Assembly: GCF_014235185.1 (NCBI RefSeq)
Contig: NZ_CP060131.1
Coordinates: 5,649,501 to 5,713,500 of the forward strand
Direction of reading: 5' to 3'
From: Pseudonocardia petroleophila
GTDB taxonomy: Bacteria; Actinomycetota; Actinomycetes; Mycobacteriales; Pseudonocardiaceae
Length of the DNA: 64,000 nt
In this document: piece by piece, positions 49,578 to 57,817 of the stretch
Layout: each line of letters begins with the position of its first letter
Numbering within the stretch: position 1 is the first letter of the stretch
The notes under the pieces: generated by a model
Databases searched by the model: none
The model's input: only the letters and a program-made list of their open reading frames with translations
What the model was told of the DNA's origin: nothing
Position numbers and translations under genes: made by a program

Positions 49578-51002
49578 GTGTTCAGCAACTCCGAAGAGGT
49601 CCTGAAGTTCATCAGTGACGAGAAGGTCGAGTACGTCGACATCCGCTTCTGCGACCTTCCCGGCGTGATGCAGCACCTCACCGTGCCCGCCACCGCCTTC
49701 GACCAGGACTTCATCGACGGCGGCATCGCCTTCGACGGATCCTCCGTCCGCGGCTTCCAGGCCATCAACGAGTCCGACATGGCGCTGTTCCCGGACGCCG
49801 CGACGGCCCGCCTGGACCCGTTCCGCAAGCACAAGACGCTCAACATGAACTTCTTCGTGCACGACCCGATCACCGGCGAGCCCTACAGCCGGGACCCGCG
49901 GAACGTCGCGCGCAAGGCCGAGGAGTACCTGGCCGCGTCGGGCGTCGCCGACACCTGCTTCTTCGGCGCCGAGGCGGAGTTCTACATCTTCGACTCCGTC
50001 CGGTTCGGGTCGGACCCGCACCAGCAGTACCACCACATCGACTCGGTCGAGGGCTGGTGGAACACCGGCCGCGACGAGGTCGGCGGCAACCTGGGCTACA
50101 AGGTCCCCTTCAAGGGCGGCTACTTCCCCGTCCCGCCGGTCGACCACTACGCCGACCTGCGCGACGACATGGCCACCAACCTGATCAACGCGGGCTTCGT
50201 GCTCGAGCGCGGCCACCACGAGGTGGGCACCGCGGGCCAGGCGGAGATCAACTACAAGTTCAACACGCTGCTGCACTCGGCCGACGACGTGATGCTGTTC
50301 AAGTACATCATCAAGAACACGGCCTGGCACGCGGGCAAGACCGTCACCTTCATGCCGAAGCCGATCTTCGGCGACAACGGCTCGGGCATGCACGCCCACC
50401 AGTCGCTGTGGAAGGACGGCCAGCCGCTGTTCCACGACGAGTCCGGCTACGGCGGTCTGTCCGACATCGCCCGCTACTACATCGGCGGCCTGCTGCACCA
50501 CGCGCCGTCGCTGCTGGCGTTCACCAACCCGACCGTCAACTCGTTCCACCGGCTCGTGCCGGGCTTCGAGGCACCGGTCAACCTGGTGTACTCGGCGCGC
50601 AACCGCTCCGCCTGCATCCGGATCCCGCTGACGGGCAACAACCCCAAGGCCAAGCGCCTGGAGTTCCGCTGCCCCGACTCGTCGGGCAACCCGTACCTGG
50701 CGTTCTCGGCGATGATGATGGCCGGCATGGACGGCATCAAGAACAAGATCGAGCCGGCCGCCCCCGTCGACAAGGACCTCTACGAGCTCCCGCCCGAGGA
50801 GGCCAAGGACATCGCCCAGGTCCCCACCAGCCTCGACGCGGTGCTCGACCGGCTCGAGGTCGATCACGACTACCTGCTCGAGGGTGGCGTCTTCACCCCC
50901 GACCTGATCGAGACGTGGATCAACTACAAGCGCGACACGGAGATCACCCCGCTGCGCCTGCGCCCGCACCCGTACGAGTTCGCCCTGTACTACGACGTCT
51001 GA
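49578..51002 (+). CDS. glnA: Glutamine synthetase type I (GlnA)
   Basis: A 474-residue enzyme making glutamine from glutamate, ammonia and ATP. It has the GIAFDGSSVRGFQ substrate loop, EAEFYIFD, the HHEVGTAGQAEINYKF metal-site segment and the NPTVNSFHRLVPGFEAP loop. A KDLYELPPEE adenylylation-site Tyr shows control by GlnE-type modification. The GTG start has a GAAGGAG ribosome site. This is housekeeping DNA, and its 3' end marks the junction to the accessory region. Confidence 0.97.
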   Translation: MFSNSEEVLKFISDEKVEYVDIRFCDLPGVMQHLTVPATAFDQDFIDGGIAFDGSSVRGFQAINESDMALFPDAATARLDPFRKHKTLNMNFFVHDPITGEPYSRDPRNVARKAEEYLAASGVADTCFFGAEAEFYIFDSVRFGSDPHQQYHHIDSVEGWWNTGRDEVGGNLGYKVPFKGGYFPVPPVDHYADLRDDMATNLINAGFVLERGHHEVGTAGQAEINYKFNTLLHSADDVMLFKYIIKNTAWHAGKTVTFMPKPIFGDNGSGMHAHQSLWKDGQPLFHDESGYGGLSDIARYYIGGLLHHAPSLLAFTNPTVNSFHRLVPGFEAPVNLVYSARNRSACIRIPLTGNNPKAKRLEFRCPDSSGNPYLAFSAMMMAGMDGIKNKIEPAAPVDKDLYELPPEEAKDIAQVPTSLDAVLDRLEVDHDYLLEGGVFTPDLIETWINYKRDTEITPLRLRPHPYEFALYYDV

Positions 51003-51035
51003 TTCCAGCGGTTTTCTGACCTGCTGAGCGGACCC

Positions 51036-51097
51036 GAAAACGGTGGTTGACCTGCGCAGATGCCTTCCGGCGTCTGCCATCGTCAACCACCGTTTTC
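51036..51097. other. Long nested hairpin immediately after glnA
   Basis: GAAAACGGTGGTTGAC (51036–51051) is perfectly complementary to GTCAACCACCGTTTTC (51082–51097). Inside it a second 9-bp stem (51056–51064 with 51069–51077, one G:T pair) closes on a TTCC loop, leaving only four unpaired bases on each side. It may be the glnA terminator, although no T-tract follows. It may instead be a recombination or attachment structure at the junction with the accessory region. Confidence 0.8.
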
Positions 51098-51485
51098 CGT
51101 TCTCGTGTGCCACGGATGTGCCACACCGGAGATCAACACGGCATGACGAGGTGCGATGCGGGACCAGTCGTGGGCCGACTGCGCTGGGTGACCGGAGTCG
51201 ACTGGCCGCGTGGAAGGCTGTGGCTGTGGCGTGGTCGCCGCGTGGCCGCAGCCGGCAGCTGGCCGTGGACGCGGGTCACCAGACCTCCGTGAGATCGCAA
51301 CAACAGCATCGAAGAGGTATCCGGTCTGACCTCCGGGGTCAGACGCGTTGGGTGCAACGATCACCAGCAGCGGTCCGGCTGATCACCGACTCACCGATCC
51401 CCCCAGCTGGACGGCACAACCGGCGCACGGCGGATGGCCCGGTCACCGGATCAATCCAGACCGCGGTCGAGGCAACCGATCCGGG
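51098..51485. other. Intergenic sequence with no recognisable gene
   Basis: Apart from a short repeat of TGTGCCAC just after the hairpin (about 51106–51124), I see no gene, RNA or insertion-sequence end here. The open frames on both strands look like chance products of high GC. Confidence 0.5.
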
Positions 51486-52018
51486 CTAGCTTGGCGAGAG
51501 ACCGCCAAGGCCCTCACCTCCGCCGCCGGCTTGCGGAGCAAGATCGAGGCGCCCGCTCCGCGAAGTCACGCCGGCCAGCTCGTCGGCCATCCAGCGCAGC
51601 CGGACGGAGCCGGCCGTCGCCCGACTCGTGACCGCGCGGAGGCGCGACCAGGACAGGCCCGCGAACCGAGCGGCGTGGACGGCGGCCTGGAGGCGTTGCT
51701 CGATGTCGGCGAACTGCCTGGTCAGTCGTGCACCGCGAGCTCGGCAGGGCGCGGGCCAGGTGGCGTTGCCACCCGGCGAAGGTGGCGCCGCCGGTCTCCC
51801 AGCCGTCGACGTCGTCCGGGCGGTACCGCTCGCGCTGGGCCATTCGCTGCGCGGGTAGAACCCGGTATGCCGCGCCAGCCGCACTCGCATGCGGAGCGCC
51901 AGCCGCTGACCTCGGACTCGATCCGAGCTGAGCTGCTGCCGGTCTCGGTGCCCCCGAGCAGGACGGGCACGAGGTAGCCGGTGTGGTCGTAGGCCGGCGC
52001 ATACCCGGTGTCGTGCAC
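51486..52018 (-). pseudogene. Decayed small gene with several frameshifts
   Basis: On the minus strand a coherent protein can be read only by changing frame several times. A GTG-started piece (VHDTGYAPAYDHTGYLVPVL, later SACECGWRG) is followed by a piece continuing FYPRSEWP, then one containing PDDVDGWETGGATFAGWQRH, then AELAVHD. The last piece reads LTRQFADIEQRLQAAVHAAR. The joins fall near 51860, 51830, 51745 and 51725 and each fits a one-base loss. The pieces look like one small actinomycete mobile-element protein of unknown function. Fixed decay, rather than one sequencing error, is the simplest reading. Confidence 0.65.
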
Positions 52019-52099
52019 CCAAGGCCATGTCCCTCGCCTGCGTCCGCCTCGCGGCGTCGTGTGAGCGCGCCCAGGGTCGGGCGCCGGGTGGGTGGCCGC

Positions 52100-52149
52100 G
52101 TGGTCGTGCCGTGGTCGGCACGTGGTCGTGCCGTGGTCGAGCTGTGGTC
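52100..52149. repeat. Five GTGGTC hexamers at exact 11-bp spacing (iteron-like array)
   Basis: GTGGTC starts at 52100, 52111, 52122, 52133 and 52144, and the five bases between copies vary (GTGCC, GGCAC, GTGCC, GAGCT). The array lies about 150 bases before the first gene of the conjugation operon. Same-face hexamer repeats are typical of operators for cooperative regulators or of iterons/oriT sites. Confidence 0.75.
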
Positions 52150-52301
52150 AGCGGCGCCCCCCGGGTGACGGCGCATCTGACGAACCCCGGGCTGCCTGGT
52201 GACCCCGTGGTCGCGGAGGCGCTGACCTGAGCCACGCACCAGCAACGCTGCAGCAGCGCCGCGACCGGACGCTCCCAACGCAACGGAGGGAGGCACATCC
52301 G

Positions 52302-52877
52302 GTGACGACCGCAGAAGATCAACGCCCCGGGCACGGGCAAGTCGGTGTTCGTGAACGGAGACGACGGCTGACCGTCGCCGGCGTAGCGGGCGGCGTCGGT
52401 GCGACCACGATCGCCACCGCGCTCGGCGCTGCGGACCGCGGCATCTTCGTCGGTCGAGCGGTCGACGTGCTGGTGTGCCGGGCGACCGGCGACTCGCTGA
52501 TCCGGGCCGGCCGTGCCGCCCAGCTGGTCGCACAGGTGACCGGACGGCGGCCGGTGCTCGCGGTGACCGCGGCACACGCGCGCGGCCCCAGCAGGCCGGT
52601 GACCACACGCCTGCGGCTGCTGGAACCACACGCCTGCGCGGTCGTCGTGCTGCCCTACGTCCGTCGTTGGGCCGAGCTCGCCGCGCCGCTGGAGGAGGTC
52701 CGGGGGCTGCTGGTAGCCCATCCTGCCGAGCTTCCCCGCCGGTTGCGCCGATACGCCGACGCCCTGCGTGACCTCCGGGCCGCCATGGACGGCCGCTCCC
52801 CGGCCACGGCCCGCCCGGTCCCCGGGCGGGCCCCCCGGACGACCACAACACCTTCGACGATCGGAAGGACACCATGA
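52302..52877 (+). CDS. Walker-A-like (ParA/MinD-type?) protein opening the conjugation operon
   Basis: A 191-residue protein with VAGVAGGVGATTIATALGAA, a deviant P-loop in which the usual GKTT is GATT, so nucleotide binding is uncertain. A helical middle and a Pro/Thr-rich C-terminus follow. The GTG start has a GGAGGGAGG ribosome site, and the stop overlaps the next ATG. By position it is the first gene of the transfer operon and may have a partitioning or regulatory role; I infer this only from context. Confidence 0.7.
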   Translation: MTTAEDQRPGHGQVGVRERRRRLTVAGVAGGVGATTIATALGAADRGIFVGRAVDVLVCRATGDSLIRAGRAAQLVAQVTGRRPVLAVTAAHARGPSRPVTTRLRLLEPHACAVVVLPYVRRWAELAAPLEEVRGLLVAHPAELPRRLRRYADALRDLRAAMDGRSPATARPVPGRAPRTTTTPSTIGRTP

Positions 52878-53143
52878 TCACGTTCCGTGCCTCGGTTCCG
52901 GACCCCGGCCCCGTCGCCCCGCCGGGATTCGCCGACCTGGCGAGCGACCTGCTCGGTTGGCTCAAATGGGGTGTGCTGGTCGCCGGCGTGCTCGGCATCC
53001 TGATCTGCGCCCTGATGCTGATCATCGGCCGCCGCAACCGGTCGGCCACCGCCTACGAGGGGCTCGTCGGGTCGGCATGGGTGATCGGCGGTCTCGCCCT
53101 CGCCTCGGTCGCGGCGCTGCTGGTCGGGGCGTTCCAACTATGA
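52874..53143 (+). CDS. Small two-helix membrane protein (VirB2/TrbC pilin-like)
   Basis: An 89-residue protein with two hydrophobic helices (about 34–52 and 67–86) separated by a short basic loop, GRRNRSATAYEG. Size, topology and its place just before the VirB6-like and VirB4-like genes resemble VirB2/TrbC pilins, but no sequence motif proves it. It overlaps both neighbours by ATGA. Confidence 0.72.
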   Translation: MITFRASVPDPGPVAPPGFADLASDLLGWLKWGVLVAGVLGILICALMLIIGRRNRSATAYEGLVGSAWVIGGLALASVAALLVGAFQL

Positions 53144-53739
53144 GCCGCGTCGTGGCCCTGGCGATGTGCGCGGGCGCGGTGCTCGCCGCGTCGGTCAGCT
53201 GCGCGGCGCCACCGGCGACCGAGGTGGCGGCGGACCGGGTCGTGCTCGTGGCCGTGCCCGGCGGCACCGCCGCATCGTCTCGGCGGCACGGTCCGTCCGG
53301 AGAGGACGAGGAGCGGGCGTTCGGGTTCAGCCACGACGAGGTGGGCGCGGCGATCGCCGCGACGCACATCGGGCCCCGGATCGGCCCGAGCGCGGGCGCG
53401 GCCGTCGTCGAGGCGACCCTCGACGCCCAATGCTGGGGCGACCTCGCTACCGCCCGGGCGCGGTTCGCAAGCGCGCTACCGGTCCCGGACCAGCCCGCGC
53501 GGACGGATCTGATCCCGGCCGCGATCTTCTTCCGGGTGATCGCCGGCGACGGCCAGGGCGACCACGTTGTCGTGTCCCTGCTCGCCGACACACGTCAGGC
53601 CCGCGATCGCGGCGGGTACTCACGCGTAGACGCAACGCTGCGCCGGGACGACGGCGACTGGCGCCTGCGCGTTCCCGTCCCGCGCCCGATCCTGCACCCC
53701 GACACGGCCGGATACGCCCTGTTGGGGCCCACGTCATGA
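53140..53739 (+). CDS. Exported/lipoprotein-like conjugation protein
   Basis: A 199-residue protein with an N-terminal signal sequence (VVALAMCAGAVLAASVSC) whose Cys follows a weak lipobox. The mature domain has an NTF2-like feel (VEATLDAQCWGDLATARARF, DDGDWRLRVPVPRPI), as in TcpC/VirB8-type proteins of Gram-positive transfer systems. That assignment is tentative. It is linked by ATGA overlaps on both sides. Confidence 0.7.
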   Translation: MSRVVALAMCAGAVLAASVSCAAPPATEVAADRVVLVAVPGGTAASSRRHGPSGEDEERAFGFSHDEVGAAIAATHIGPRIGPSAGAAVVEATLDAQCWGDLATARARFASALPVPDQPARTDLIPAAIFFRVIAGDGQGDHVVVSLLADTRQARDRGGYSRVDATLRRDDGDWRLRVPVPRPILHPDTAGYALLGPTS

Positions 53740-54908
53740 CCGCGCTCGCGCAGCCGCCTCCAGGGCCCGAGTGTGGCACATTCGATCTGGGCTGCCAGGC
53801 CGGGCAGGCCGTCGGCTCGGCGTTCCAGGGCATCGTCACCGAGGTCGCCAAGGGCGCCGCCGAGCTGGTGGTGTCGTCGGCGGCGTGGTGGGTGGAGACC
53901 GACAGCGTCGACCCGCTCAACCCGGCCGTGGCCGCCGCGCAGGGCGCCACCCGCGACTTGATCCTGATCATCCTGGTCGGGTCGGTGCTGGTGCAGTCGA
54001 TCCGGCTGATCCTCTCCCGCAAGGGCGAACCGCTGCTCATGGTCGCGACCGGGCTGATCCGCTACGCGGTCGTGTCGGCCCTCGGGTTGGCCGTCCTGCA
54101 GATCGCGTTGCGCGCCGGCGACGCGTTGGCCACCGAGCTGCTCGACGGCGCCGCAAGCAACTTCGCCCTGCTGATGCAGGACGTCCTGGTCAACGGCGAG
54201 GGCGACGCGGTGTTCCTGGTCCTGCTGGTGTCGCTGATCGCCGCGGTGCTCTCGCTGGTGCAGTGGGTCCTCATGGCGATGCGCCAGGCCGGGCTGCTCG
54301 TGCTGGCGGCGATGCTGCCGCTGGCCGCGTCCGGGTCGTTGACCAGGTCGACCCGGGGCTGGTTGGACAAGATCCTGGTGTGGCTGATCGCGATGGTCGT
54401 CTACAAGCCCGCGGCGGCGTTCATCTACTACATCGGGTTCTCCTACCTGTCCTCGCCTAGCGCCACCGACGCGGGCAGCACCGGTACGATGATCACCGGG
54501 ATCATGGTGCTGCTGCTCGCGGTGATCGCGATGCCGGTGCTGCTGAAGTTCTTCGCCTGGTCCGGCACGCAGATCGGTGGCGGGGGCGGTGGCGGGTCCG
54601 GGTTCCTGGGCGCGGTCGGCGCCGTGGCCATGACGCAGGGCTATGGCCGTGGCGCAGTCGACCGGGCGGCGGCGATGGAGGCGAACGGCCCCGGGTCCTA
54701 CGCCACGTTCGGCCAGTACCCGCCCGTCGGCGGCGCCATGGCGCCCACCGGCGCCGCCCCCACGGCCGGCGGAGCCGGTGCCGGTGCGGGCGCGGCAGGC
54801 GTCGCGGCAGCGGGCGTGGCGGCAGCCGGCACGGTCGGAGCCGCCGCGGTCCGCACCGTCGCTGGAGGGATGACCGGCGGCAGCGACGGCGCCGGTGACC
54901 CACGATGA
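53736..54908 (+). CDS. VirB6/TrbL-like conjugation channel protein
   Basis: A 390-residue polytopic membrane protein. Hydrophobic helices span about residues 70–295 (for example DLILIILVGSVLVQSIRLIL and MITGIMVLLLAVIAMPVLLK). A Gly-rich stretch and a long Ala/Gly-rich cytoplasmic tail follow. This layout matches the TrbL/VirB6-like component that forms the inner-membrane channel of actinobacterial type IV systems. It overlaps its neighbours at both ends. Confidence 0.82.
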   Translation: MTALAQPPPGPECGTFDLGCQAGQAVGSAFQGIVTEVAKGAAELVVSSAAWWVETDSVDPLNPAVAAAQGATRDLILIILVGSVLVQSIRLILSRKGEPLLMVATGLIRYAVVSALGLAVLQIALRAGDALATELLDGAASNFALLMQDVLVNGEGDAVFLVLLVSLIAAVLSLVQWVLMAMRQAGLLVLAAMLPLAASGSLTRSTRGWLDKILVWLIAMVVYKPAAAFIYYIGFSYLSSPSATDAGSTGTMITGIMVLLLAVIAMPVLLKFFAWSGTQIGGGGGGGSGFLGAVGAVAMTQGYGRGAVDRAAAMEANGPGSYATFGQYPPVGGAMAPTGAAPTAGGAGAGAGAAGVAAAGVAAAGTVGAAAVRTVAGGMTGGSDGAGDPR

Positions 54909-56386
54909 GCGCCGGTCGGGGGGCCGTTGATGACGGGCCCCGCCTCTACGGGAACTGGCGCGCCGAGCGCGGCTGGGGCATCGGGTCGCTGTCGACGACC
55001 GCGACCATCGTGCTGTTCGCCGCGGTGCTCGTGCCGCTACTGGCGGTGTCGGCGTTCCCGTCCGCGACGCTGCCGCTGCTGGGTCTGTCGGCCGCGGTGA
55101 TCGGTGCGGTCCTGGTCCGGGTGGGCGGGGTCAGCCTCACCGACATCATGGTGCGCCGGGCCCGGTTCCACCGCGCCCGAGCCGCCGGATGGACCGAACT
55201 GTCGGGCGGGATCCTCACCGAGCACCCCCGCGGGACGGACCTGCCCGGCGTGCTCGCCCCGTTGCGCCCGCTCGATGTCGACGACGGCCGTGGCGGGCGC
55301 CACGCACTGTTGTGGCACCGCCGCACCGGCACGCTGACCGCGGTCCTGCGCTGCTCCCCGATCGGGCTCGACCTCGCCGACCCCGACCGCGCCGACGCCT
55401 GGGTCGCGGCCTGGGGAGCACTTTTGGCCGACCTCGGCTACCTGCCGTTGATCCGGCACCTTGCCGTCACCGTCGACACCGCCCCGACCGGCGGCGCCAC
55501 CGTGCGCGACCACATCGCCTCGGCGCTCGACCCGACCGCACCCGCACTCTCGCGACGGATCATGGCCGAGCTGGCCGAGCTCACCCCTGCCACCGCCGCC
55601 GAGGCCGACGCCCGCGTCGCGATCTGCCTCGACCCAGCCCGCGCCACCCCACGCCCGACCGACCTGCTCGCCGCCGCGGTCGAGGTCAGCCGGCGGCTGC
55701 CCGCGATCGAGAACCAGCTCGCCGCCTGCGGTGTGGCCGTGCTCGGCCGTGCCTCCACCGGATGGCTGACCACCCGCATCCGCGCGGCGTTCGACCCGCA
55801 CCACCGCCCTCACCTCAACCAGCCCGATGCGGTGCTCGACTGGCGCGACGCCGGACCGGTCGCCGCCCGCGAGCGCTGGGACTCCTACCGCCACGAGGGC
55901 GGGCTATCGGTCACCTGGGCGCTGCGCGAGGCGCCGCGGCAGGCCGTCGGATCCAGGGTGCTGGTACCGCTGCTCGCGCCGGGTGCGTTCCCGCGCCGCA
56001 CGACCTGGCTCTATCAGCCATACCCCGCCGAGCAGGCCGCGGCGAAGGTCGAGAACGAGGTCACCTCCGGACAGGTCCGCCGTGCCTGGGCCGAACGCAC
56101 CCGACGCGACGAGACCCAACGCGAACGCGACGACCGCGACCGCGCCCTGCAGTCCGCCCGCGAGGAAGCCCAGGGCGCAGGAGTCGGCCGCTTCACCCTC
56201 TACGTCACCACCACCGTTCTGCACGACGACGACCTCCCCGCCGCGATCGCCGACGTCGAGCAACGCGCCGGCCAGTCCAAGCTGCGCCTGCGCCGGCTGC
56301 GCGGTGCGCAGGCCGCCGGATTCGCTGCCTCGCTCGGCATCGGGATCGACCCCGCCGACCTGCTCGCCCACCGCCGCGGACGCTGA
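54905..56386 (+). CDS. SCO6880-family type IV secretion protein
   Basis: A 493-residue protein with two N-terminal membrane helices (about 33–72) and a cytoplasmic region containing the family patterns ALLWHRRTGTLTAVLRCSPIG, WAALLADLGYLP-like sequence and LSVTWALREAPRQAV. It resembles the N-terminal part of VirB4 fused to a PrgI-type membrane segment, as in SCO6880 homologues that always precede the ATPase. Translation overlaps the VirB6-like gene; the VirB4-like ATPase starts 12 bases later. Confidence 0.87.
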   Translation: MSAGRGAVDDGPRLYGNWRAERGWGIGSLSTTATIVLFAAVLVPLLAVSAFPSATLPLLGLSAAVIGAVLVRVGGVSLTDIMVRRARFHRARAAGWTELSGGILTEHPRGTDLPGVLAPLRPLDVDDGRGGRHALLWHRRTGTLTAVLRCSPIGLDLADPDRADAWVAAWGALLADLGYLPLIRHLAVTVDTAPTGGATVRDHIASALDPTAPALSRRIMAELAELTPATAAEADARVAICLDPARATPRPTDLLAAAVEVSRRLPAIENQLAACGVAVLGRASTGWLTTRIRAAFDPHHRPHLNQPDAVLDWRDAGPVAARERWDSYRHEGGLSVTWALREAPRQAVGSRVLVPLLAPGAFPRRTTWLYQPYPAEQAAAKVENEVTSGQVRRAWAERTRRDETQRERDDRDRALQSAREEAQGAGVGRFTLYVTTTVLHDDDLPAAIADVEQRAGQSKLRLRRLRGAQAAGFAASLGIGIDPADLLAHRRGR

Positions 56387-56398
56387 ACGGAGAACCAC

Positions 56399-57817
56399 AT
56401 GACCAGCGCAGATCCAGTGCCCCGTTCCTGGGGGTGGCCCGTGCGCGACGGCGGCCGGGCCGGGCACGTCGAGGGCGGCAACCGGTTCGCCGGCACCACC
56501 AGCCAGATCTGCGGCCTGTTCCCGTTCGCCACCGCGTCGGGCTCCGACGTCCGCGGCGTCCCGATCGGCCGCCACCTGCACACCGCCGAACCCATCGGGC
56601 TCGACCCCGCCCACTGGCTACGCACCGGGCTGGTGTCCAACACCGGAGTGTGGGTGCAGGGCCAACCCGGCATCGGGAAGTCTTCGATCACCAAACGCAT
56701 GCTCGCCGGCCTCGTCGCGTTCGGCATGCGGGCCGTCGTGCCCGGCGATGTCAAGGGCGAGTACACCCCGCTCATCACCGCGCTGGGCGGTTCGGTCTGG
56801 CACCTCGGCCGCGGGCTGCAGGCGCTCAACCCGCTCGACGCCGGACCCCTGCGCGCCGCGCTGGCCACCGCGCCCGCGACCGACCGGACCCGGCTGCAGG
56901 AGACCCTGCGCGCCCGGCGGCTGACCCTGCTCGAAGCGTTGATCACCATCGTGCGGCGCGACGAACCCGACGTCACTGAACGACGCCTGCTCGGGGCCGC
57001 GCTCGACCTCGCCGTCGACACCGCCGGAGCGCGCGAGCCGCTGATCCCCGACGTCCTCGCCGTCCTGCTCTCCGGCGCCGCGCCGCTGCTGACCATCGCC
57101 GCCACGCAGGACGATCTCGAGTTCCGTCGCACGTCGCGTTCGCTGGTCAACGCGCTCGGGCTGCTGTGCGAGGGCGCGATCCGCGGCATCTTCGACCGCC
57201 CCAGCAGCGCCCGGTTCGACCCCGACACCTGCGCCCTCTCGCTGGACATCAGCGCCCTCGACGACGATGACGACGACGTCGTTGCGGCCGCGATGCTCTG
57301 CTCCTGGGCCTGGTCGGCCGCGCTGGCCGACGCCGCTGCCTACGGCGAACGGCGCCGCAACGTCGTGCAGGTCCAGGACGAGCTGTGGCGGGCGCTACGC
57401 GTCGCCCCCGGTCTGGTGGAGCGCTCCGACCGGATCACCCGCCTGGGACGGCACCGCGGCGTCGTGTCGTTCCAGGTCACCCACTCCCTCGACGACCTCG
57501 AAGCGCTGCCCACCGAAGCCGACCGCGCCAAGGCCCGCGGCCTCGCCTCCCGCAACGGAGTGCTGCTGCTGGGCGGGATGGCCGAGAAGGAACTCGACGG
57601 GCTGCGCCGCATCACTTCCCTCAGCGAGGGCGAGGCCGCGTTGATCACCTCCTGGGCCGCGCCGCCGACCTGGCACGCCGGGCGGGTCCATCCCGGCCGC
57701 GGCAAGTACCTGATCAAGTCCGGGCAGCGAGTAGGGCTCCCGGTCGCGCTCACGCTGACCCCCAGCGAGATCGCGCTGCACGACACCGACCGCGCGTTCC
57801 GGCCCGGTGCCCGATGA
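56399..57817 (+). CDS. VirB4/TraC-like conjugation ATPase
   Basis: A 472-residue ATPase energising the type IV channel. Walker A GQPGIGKSS lies at about 88–96, and a DVKGEYTPLI segment typical of VirB4 follows. A Walker B-like VVQVQDELWRAL and the RGVVSFQVTHSLDDLEAL motif occur later. It is short because its N-terminal part is encoded by the preceding SCO6880-type gene. Its stop overlaps the VirD4-like start by ATGA. Confidence 0.9.
   Translation: MTSADPVPRSWGWPVRDGGRAGHVEGGNRFAGTTSQICGLFPFATASGSDVRGVPIGRHLHTAEPIGLDPAHWLRTGLVSNTGVWVQGQPGIGKSSITKRMLAGLVAFGMRAVVPGDVKGEYTPLITALGGSVWHLGRGLQALNPLDAGPLRAALATAPATDRTRLQETLRARRLTLLEALITIVRRDEPDVTERRLLGAALDLAVDTAGAREPLIPDVLAVLLSGAAPLLTIAATQDDLEFRRTSRSLVNALGLLCEGAIRGIFDRPSSARFDPDTCALSLDISALDDDDDDVVAAAMLCSWAWSAALADAAAYGERRRNVVQVQDELWRALRVAPGLVERSDRITRLGRHRGVVSFQVTHSLDDLEALPTEADRAKARGLASRNGVLLLGGMAEKELDGLRRITSLSEGEAALITSWAAPPTWHAGRVHPGRGKYLIKSGQRVGLPVALTLTPSEIALHDTDRAFRPGAR

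Noticed and set aside
51043..51489. Plus-strand ORF of 148 codons after glnA as a gene
   Set aside because: It begins inside the hairpin, has no ribosome site and no recognisable sequence pattern.
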